From Spirosoma sp. KUDC1026 (GTDB lineage: Bacteria > Bacteroidota > Bacteroidia > Cytophagales > Spirosomataceae), in assembly GCF_013375035.1 (NCBI RefSeq), contig NZ_CP056032.1, positions 5,730,291 through 5,794,290 on the forward strand: 64,000 nucleotides of DNA, written 5' to 3'. Position 1 is the first letter of the stretch; the number at the start of each line of letters is the position of its first letter. Shown piece by piece: positions 59,475 to 64,000 of the stretch. The position numbers and the translations under genes are program-made. The notes under the pieces were generated by a model. That model was given only the letters and a program-made list of their open reading frames with translations. It was not told where the DNA came from and made no database searches.

Positions 59475-60551
59475 TCATACCTTAACCGATGTATCGCCCA
59501 GGCCATCGCGGATATACAGCATTTTCACCAGGACCATAATGATGGCCACAACAGGCGTGGCAAAAATGACGCCAACTGCGCCCGCAAATGTGCCAATGAC
59601 CACCTGCGCCACCAGAATCAGAGCCGGGGGCATTTCGATGAGCTCCTGCTGCACAAGGGGGGTAATCAGATTACTTTCAACGGCCTGCACTCCGGCGTAG
59701 AGCGCTGCTACGTACAGTACCTGTTCAGGACCGTTTACCAGCGCTACCAGAGCCGCCGGAATCAGCGCGAGGACCGGGCCAAAGTTCGGAATGAACGACA
59801 GCAAGGCCGCCATCAGGGCCAGTACACCCGCCAGCGGAATACCCAGAATCCAGAGGCCAATACCGGTCAGCACGCCTACTACCGTCATGGAAAATACTTG
59901 CCCCGTCAGCCAGCTCAGCAGCGTATCGCCCAGGTTCGCCATGACTTCGTGCGCCCGCTCCCGACCCGACATCGGTACCAGCAGAATGACACCCTGATAG
60001 TACGTATCCGGGCTTACGGCAATGAACAGCGTAACAAAAAAGACAATGTACAGATTGCTCAGGACGCCAAATACCGACGAAACCGCTCCGAACGCCCGTC
60101 CAAACCAGTTGCCCTGACTAGCCATTTTCTGGATATTGATGTCATCGGCGGATAAGTCGCTGGCAATACGCTGACCCAGTTTCGACTGCGAAAGCTGTTG
60201 CTGGGCATTTTCAATTAATTCTGGCAGTTGCTCCTGTAAATCGCTTATCTGTTGTGAGATTGCCCCAGATAGCAATGCGATGACGCCATAGATAACTGCA
60301 ACGACGCTTAGCAGCACGACAGCCAGCGAAGCACCCTCCGGTAGTTTCGTTTTCCGGCTGAGCAGGCGGGTTCCGGCACGGAGCGGAAGAGCTAAGAGGA
60401 CACTGGCCAGTACCAGAAAAAGCACCTGCAGACCGATATACGCCAGTGCCAGTATCAGAACAGTTAACGTAACCAGCGAAATGACAATCAGTGTCCGTTT
60501 AACGAACGGTGACTTGTCTCCCTCGCTATTTGATGCGTTAGAAACTTCCAT
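59475..60551 (-). CDS. AI-2E family transporter
   Basis: This 358-residue membrane protein of the AI-2E (PerM/TqsA/YdiK) family has paired hydrophobic segments at about 20-62, 70-100, 150-180 and 205-345. The family motifs 'LWILGIPLAGVLALMAALLS' plus 'FIPNFGPVLALIPAALVAL' and the C-terminal 'QVVIGTFAGAVGVIFATPVV' are present. The name comes from E. coli TqsA export of autoinducer-2, but relatives are sodium/proton antiporters or of unknown substrate; no luxS or quorum gene is nearby, so a signalling role should not be assumed. It is monocistronic, with a terminator behind it. Confidence 0.85.
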   Translation of the reverse strand: MEVSNASNSEGDKSPFVKRTLIVISLVTLTVLILALAYIGLQVLFLVLASVLLALPLRAGTRLLSRKTKLPEGASLAVVLLSVVAVIYGVIALLSGAISQQISDLQEQLPELIENAQQQLSQSKLGQRIASDLSADDINIQKMASQGNWFGRAFGAVSSVFGVLSNLYIVFFVTLFIAVSPDTYYQGVILLVPMSGRERAHEVMANLGDTLLSWLTGQVFSMTVVGVLTGIGLWILGIPLAGVLALMAALLSFIPNFGPVLALIPAALVALVNGPEQVLYVAALYAGVQAVESNLITPLVQQELIEMPPALILVAQVVIGTFAGAVGVIFATPVVAIIMVLVKMLYIRDGLGDTSVKV

Positions 60552-61018
60552 ATAGTAACGTTGAGTAAGAATGATAGACGATACGTCTATGAAATTAACC
60601 CGTGAACGGCTCAGTAGTTTTTATGTAGCAACAGCAGACATAAACCTTTTCTACGAATCTCTTGACTTAATGCAAGATCTTTGGCCGCAACAGAAAATAA
60701 TTTCTAACAGTATTCAGTTCTACTATCTATTCATAATCAACCACTTACACCAAATCTATCCTCTTTCTTGAAAAAATCTTTCAAATTTTTCAAACTCAAC
60801 AAATCCAGACATTAGCGGTTAGCGTATATGTATTTGTATTTCGGTTCGCAGCCTGTTTGTATTCAGAAATAAGATTGCTGTAAATCTGACGACAAAGTCA
60901 GTAACCATATTTCTCCGCAAAGCTATGCTTTGCGGAGCCTTCGAAAACCGCTACGGCGGGCTAGTACAAGGAAAGTTTATAATGTTAGTTTGAGGAGCCG
61001 GGCGACCGGTAGAACATC

Positions 61019-61051
61019 AAAAGGCACCTGGGACGTTCTCAGGTGCCTTTT
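61019..61051. terminator. Intrinsic terminator upstream of the ceramidase-like gene
   Basis: AAAAGGCACCTG / CAGGTGCCTTTT, 12 bases perfectly paired, nine-base loop. No annotated plus-strand gene ends here, since the neighbours on both sides point away, which is why a small RNA is suspected. Confidence 0.8.
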
Positions 61052-61075
61052 CGTTTCCAGACTAAACCAAGCCAT

Positions 61076-61114
61076 TACCTTTGTACCCCGGCCCGGCTAA
61101 TTCGGGCCGGGGTA
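61076..61114 (+). promoter_or_regulatory. -7 box and 5'-leader hairpin of the ceramidase-like gene
   Basis: TACCTTTG (61076-61083) matches the -7 consensus. Directly after it TACCCCGGCCCG (61084-61095) pairs perfectly with CGGGCCGGGGTA (61103-61114) around GCTAATT. The start codon at 61120 follows five bases later, so the leader is little more than this hairpin, which would cover the ribosome-binding area. Confidence 0.5.
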
Positions 61115-61119
61115 GCCGT

Positions 61120-62484
61120 ATGAAATTTCTTCGTGTTCTGGTAAAGGGCCTGCTCGGACTGGTCGTTTTCCTGCTTCTTTTTCTGGCCGTTAGTCTGGCA
61201 CCCGTCGATGAGACGCCGTATCAGCAGATGCCGTATTATGCGCAGACCAAACAACGGCTGGCGCAGCTGCCAAAACCACTGGCGGGACGGGCTCCATTAC
61301 GGGCGGGCTGGGCTAAAGTCAACATCACGCCAGGGTACACTACGCCGACGGGGGGCTACGGCAACCGACTTGGCAAACACTGGCGCATTGTCAGCGACTC
61401 CATTTACGTTCGGACGATTATCCTGGATAACGGCACCACCAAAGCAGCCGTCGTTGGACTGGATTTGCTCATTACTCCCCCACCCATTGTCGAACGGCTC
61501 AAACAGCGGTTGCCCGAAGTGGGGCTACGCTGGGAGAATGTTTACAGCGGAGCTATTCACTCCCACAATAGTACGGGGGGCTGGATACCGGGGCTAGTGG
61601 GTCGACTGATTGCGGGAAAATACGACGAACGAATTGTCGATCAGATTACGAACGGCATTCTGGCGTCGATCAAGCAGGCGCAGCAGAACATGGCTCCCGT
61701 GCAGATCGGTTACGCGCAGGTCGACGCGACGGATCATATCTACAACCGGATTGAATCGTCTGGGCCAACGGGACCATTGGACGGACAGTTCCGGATGATT
61801 AAACTGCAAAAAGCGTCAGGGCAATCGGCCCTGCTTTGTTCCTTCGCGGGCCACGCTACGTTATTCGACATGCGTAACGGCGATTACCTGAGCCGCGACT
61901 ATCCAGGCTCGCTGGTAGATCGGCTGGAGAAAAAGTCGGCAGACTTTGCGGTCTTTCTGGCCGGCGCTGTGGGTAGTACGGGCCCGCAGGCACGCGGCAC
62001 AACCGACTTTCAGGAGATTCGTAATTACGCCGGTGATCTGGCGCTACGTGTCGAACGCAGCGTTCCGCAAATCAAACTCCAGCCAGACAGTATGCTCGCT
62101 GTGGAGACTTTACCCCTGAGTCTGAGAGAACCGCACGCACGGGTAATTGGCAACTGGCGGGTGCGGCCCTGGTTATTTTACGCTCTCTACGGCGATTATC
62201 CATCGGACCTTAAGGCACTACGTATCGGGCAGACGGTTTTGCTGGGTACCCCCTGCGATTTTTCGGGCGAACTGGCGGCCGAACTCCAGCCAGCCGCTCA
62301 ACAAAAAGGACTTAACCTGATGGTTACCAGCTTCGATGGAGGTTATATCGGCTACGTAACGCCCGATCGGTATTACGACCGGACTACGTACGAAACCCGC
62401 GACATGAACTGGTTTGGTCCCTATAATGGCAATTACTTCAAAGAAATGATGGTAGGTTTGCTCAACAAAATCGATACCCCGTGA
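61120..62484 (+). CDS. Neutral ceramidase-like membrane-anchored protein
   Basis: This 454-residue protein has one N-terminal membrane helix ('VLVKGLLGLVVFLLLFLAVS'), which may be an uncleaved anchor. The body matches the neutral/alkaline non-lysosomal ceramidase N-terminal domain: 'LRAGWAKVNITPGYTTPTGG', 'KAAVVGLDLLITPPPIVERL', 'VYSGAIHSHNSTGGWIPG', 'CSFAGHATLFDMRNGDYLSR' and 'FDGGYIGYVTPDRYYD'. The canonical enzyme has THTHSGPGG at the second motif; here HSHNSTGG keeps the histidines but alters the loop that holds the nucleophilic serine. The length is about half that of classic ceramidases. It may hydrolyse ceramide or another amide. The start at 61120 was chosen over an upstream TTG that would translate the leader hairpin. 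Confidence 0.78.
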   Translation: MKFLRVLVKGLLGLVVFLLLFLAVSLAPVDETPYQQMPYYAQTKQRLAQLPKPLAGRAPLRAGWAKVNITPGYTTPTGGYGNRLGKHWRIVSDSIYVRTIILDNGTTKAAVVGLDLLITPPPIVERLKQRLPEVGLRWENVYSGAIHSHNSTGGWIPGLVGRLIAGKYDERIVDQITNGILASIKQAQQNMAPVQIGYAQVDATDHIYNRIESSGPTGPLDGQFRMIKLQKASGQSALLCSFAGHATLFDMRNGDYLSRDYPGSLVDRLEKKSADFAVFLAGAVGSTGPQARGTTDFQEIRNYAGDLALRVERSVPQIKLQPDSMLAVETLPLSLREPHARVIGNWRVRPWLFYALYGDYPSDLKALRIGQTVLLGTPCDFSGELAAELQPAAQQKGLNLMVTSFDGGYIGYVTPDRYYDRTTYETRDMNWFGPYNGNYFKEMMVGLLNKIDTP

Positions 62485-62879
62485 AGCAACGCCTTGCCCA
62501 GATTTCCCTGCTCGTCCGCGACTACGACGAGGCCATTCAGTACTATACCAGCACACTCAGGTTCGTTCTGGTAGAAGATACCCAACTCAGCGAAACCAAA
62601 CGCTGGGTACGCATTGCTCCGCAGGGCGATAGCTCTTTCACGTTGTTGCTGGCGAAAGCCGACGGCCAACAGCAGCAGGCGTTCATCGGCAATCAGGCGG
62701 GCGGGCGCGTGTTTCTGTTTTTGTACACCGACGATTTCTGGCGCGACTACAAGGCCATGACTGAGCAGGGCGTACGTTTCGTCCGCGAGCCCGCAACTAT
62801 GCCCTACGGCACCGTAGCCGTTTTTGAGGATCTGTACGGTAATCTCTGGGATTTCATCGAACCCAGCCAACAGCCCTGA
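62481..62879 (+). CDS. VOC (glyoxalase/bleomycin-resistance fold) protein
   Basis: This 132-residue protein of the vicinal-oxygen-chelate fold has the beta-alpha-beta-beta-beta pattern twice: 'LAQISLLVRDYDEAIQYYTS' and 'RVFLFLYTDDFWRDYKAMTE' ending 'AVFEDLYGNLWDFIEP' with a metal-binding Glu. It starts at a GTG that overlaps the TGA of the ceramidase-like gene (GTGA), so the two are translationally coupled. Typical roles are lyase, dioxygenase or small-molecule binding; none is assignable. Its stop codon directly abuts that of the convergent ATP-grasp gene. Confidence 0.85.
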   Translation: MKQRLAQISLLVRDYDEAIQYYTSTLRFVLVEDTQLSETKRWVRIAPQGDSSFTLLLAKADGQQQQAFIGNQAGGRVFLFLYTDDFWRDYKAMTEQGVRFVREPATMPYGTVAVFEDLYGNLWDFIEPSQQP

Positions 62880-64000
62880 CTAGTTAGTAGGCTTGTCGGG
62901 AACGGGTGCCGATGCGTGAAACTCCTGGTAAATCCGGTGCATGTAGCCGTCCAGCAACTGCCGGATCCGGTCACGGTCGTCGGACTGCACAATCAGGCCA
63001 ACGTGGTACTCCCTATTCATGCGCCAGTAGATTTCGGCATCCGTGAACCCGCCCATATCGGGCCACTGCTGGCGTGCCAGAGAAACAATCAGCCCGGCCT
63101 GCTGCCCGCTGTCGACGGGCGGTACGTAATGCTCTTTGCGAGCCATGGCCGTTTCCAGCTTTGCCCACTCCCGCCAGAGGTTCACACCCGACGCAGCTTC
63201 GACCATCTCGGCAATGTGTGCTCCGCCGACGCGCGAGGACGTTTCCAGAAAATACAGTTCCCCATCGTGATTGCAGCGGATATATTCGGAGTGCGACGCG
63301 CTGTAACGCATACCGAAAGCTTTGAGCACTCTATTGTTAAACTGCTGTACGGCCTGCCCATCCAGCGAATCGACGGGCAGCGTCATGGTCCGGAACACCC
63401 CGCCCCCGTGCGACACTTCCATGGGCGTTGCCAGGTACTGACTTACGCGGGTAAACACTGCCTTTCCTTCGACCGACAAGGCGTCGACGTGATACACGCT
63501 CCCTGGCTTAAACGATTCAATCAAATATTGGTAACGCCGGTCCCCCAGTCCGTGAATAACTGACCAGGCTTCGTCCAGTGAGTGTACTTTCTTAATACCC
63601 GTTGCCGAAGCTTCGGAGCGGGGTTTTATCAGCCAGGGGCCTTCGGTTTGCTGGATAAATTTCGTGACCGTCTCGTCATGAAAGAGCGCACTGAATTCCG
63701 GCACGCGGATTCCGGCCGCGGCTGCCCGCATCCGCATGGCCAGCTTATCCCGAAAATAGCGGGAGGTGGTCTGCCCCATGCCGTCGATCCGGAAGGTTTC
63801 GCGAACAAGTGCACCCTTCTCTACGTCGAAGTCGTCCAGCGCCACCACCCGGTCAATCTGCCGCGACCGCATGACATGCGACAGTCCCAAAATCATCTGC
63901 TCCAGATCCTGGGTCTCGTTGCTCGGCGATGACAGGTAAAAAAACTCATCAATGGCTTCACGCGGCCAGTCGGCGTTCGCCAGCTTCTGATCGGTAAGCA
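62880..64000 (-). CDS. ATP-grasp domain protein (5' end outside window)
   Basis: 372 residues are visible and the frame is still open at the window edge, so the N-terminus is missing. The ATG at 63896 is internal. Visible ATP-grasp features are 'RVVALDDFDVEKGALVRETF', 'FRDKLAMRMRAAAAGIRVPE', the grasp lysine region 'QQTEGPWLIKPRSEASATGI', 'YLIESFKPGSVYHVDALS' and the metal-binding 'YFLETSSRVGGAHIAEMVEA'. The resemblance is to carboxylate-amine ligases of the carbamoyl-phosphate-synthase/BacD type that join amino acids or build peptide-like compounds. The substrate is unknown and the upstream neighbours cannot be seen. Confidence 0.82.
   Translation of the reverse strand, partial: LTDQKLANADWPREAIDEFFYLSSPSNETQDLEQMILGLSHVMRSRQIDRVVALDDFDVEKGALVRETFRIDGMGQTTSRYFRDKLAMRMRAAAAGIRVPEFSALFHDETVTKFIQQTEGPWLIKPRSEASATGIKKVHSLDEAWSVIHGLGDRRYQYLIESFKPGSVYHVDALSVEGKAVFTRVSQYLATPMEVSHGGGVFRTMTLPVDSLDGQAVQQFNNRVLKAFGMRYSASHSEYIRCNHDGELYFLETSSRVGGAHIAEMVEAASGVNLWREWAKLETAMARKEHYVPPVDSGQQAGLIVSLARQQWPDMGGFTDAEIYWRMNREYHVGLIVQSDDRDRIRQLLDGYMHRIYQEFHASAPVPDKPTN

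Larger units (their letters stand above)
60552..61119. other. 568-base intergenic region with structured elements
   Basis: The left part (about 60552-60900) is clearly AT-rich and holds only a weak frame (60571-60771, 66 codons, unlikely to be real). The right part has hairpin CTCCGCAAAGC-TAT-GCTTTGCGGAG (60913-60937), a short GCCGG-GCGA-CCGGT stem with GNRA loop (near 60996-61010) and the terminator at 61019-61051. This combination could be a small RNA transcribed rightward. The promoter region of the ceramidase-like gene follows. Confidence 0.4.

Noticed and set aside
59475..60551. Autoinducer-2 quorum-sensing locus
   Set aside because: Only the family name suggests it; no luxS or AI-2 uptake gene is present, and most family members have other or unknown substrates.
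60571..60771. 66-codon plus-strand frame in the gap after the AI-2E gene
   Set aside because: AT-rich, no recognisable motif, no ribosome-binding context, and composition unlike neighbouring genes; chance frame is more likely.
1..64000. Apparent abundance of TACGT/ACGTA pentamers as a possible genome signal
   Set aside because: The words seem frequent by eye, but I could not count them or correct for codon use, so no claim is made.

Overview
The window reads as chromosomal DNA of a Bacteroidetes bacterium, most likely Cytophagales and close to Spirosoma. This is inferred from protein families typical of that group (DUF4249 lipoprotein plus TonB receptor, S46 and S9 peptidases, a RemB/Wzi-like outer-membrane protein, LytTR and 7TM-AraC regulators, DAHP synthase fused to a C-terminal chorismate mutase) and from several Bacteroidetes-type promoters (TTG, about 21 bp, TAnnTTTG). 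Codon use and GC look even; only the gap near 60.6-60.9 kb is visibly AT-rich. No prophage, integrase, transposase, CRISPR array or rRNA was seen, and one tRNA is present (tRNA-Arg, anticodon CCG).

Layout. 0-4.3 kb: a SUMF1-like secreted protein, then a likely operon DUF4160-DUF2442-ABC-F ATPase, then DedA. 4.3-9.2 kb (minus): a MarR regulator, a nucleotidyltransferase and a FadN-type beta-oxidation enzyme in one run, plus a TlpA-type lipoprotein. 9.2-18 kb: rsmH, a serine beta-lactamase-family hydrolase with an AraC regulator, two small proteins, ComM/YifB, a propeller lipoprotein and an OmpA-type lipoprotein. 18-26.6 kb: lspA, proline dehydrogenase, DAHP synthase/chorismate mutase, a TonB receptor/DUF4249 pair and NDH-2. 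26.7-33.2 kb: S46 peptidase, DinB, S9 peptidase, NUDIX and tRNA-Arg. 33.4-43 kb: a membrane protein, a truncated secreted-protein gene, GT61, a PhyH dioxygenase, a 1150-residue hybrid histidine kinase, a Mut7-C protein and a DHFR-like reductase. 43-49 kb: a PfkB sugar kinase with a sugar porter, an acyl-CoA ligase and LytTR. 48.6-54.1 kb: a same-strand run cysM-pyrD-ftsK-lolA. 54-64 kb: upp, RemB-like, thrA, AI-2E exporter-like, ceramidase-like, VOC and a 5'-incomplete ATP-grasp gene.

The gene content is mostly housekeeping and nutrient use. The most unusual material lies between genes. There is a MITE-like repeat family in three copies (28.9, 32.1 and 47.7 kb), two of them inverted around the DinB-S9 pair. 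There is a 36-bp perfect inverted repeat at 42.4 kb, and very long perfect palindromes serve as shared terminators at three convergent junctions (4.2, 18.1 and 56.7 kb). Other points are a nucleotidyltransferase gene lying between marR and its presumed beta-oxidation target, a clean MarR-type operator, a LacI-like operator with no LacI gene nearby, and a possible small RNA near 60.9-61.05 kb. I found no convincing new multi-gene defence or metabolic system.

Start codons were re-chosen where the longest open frame began at TTG or GTG and a better ATG with a signal peptide or family-typical N-terminus lay inside.
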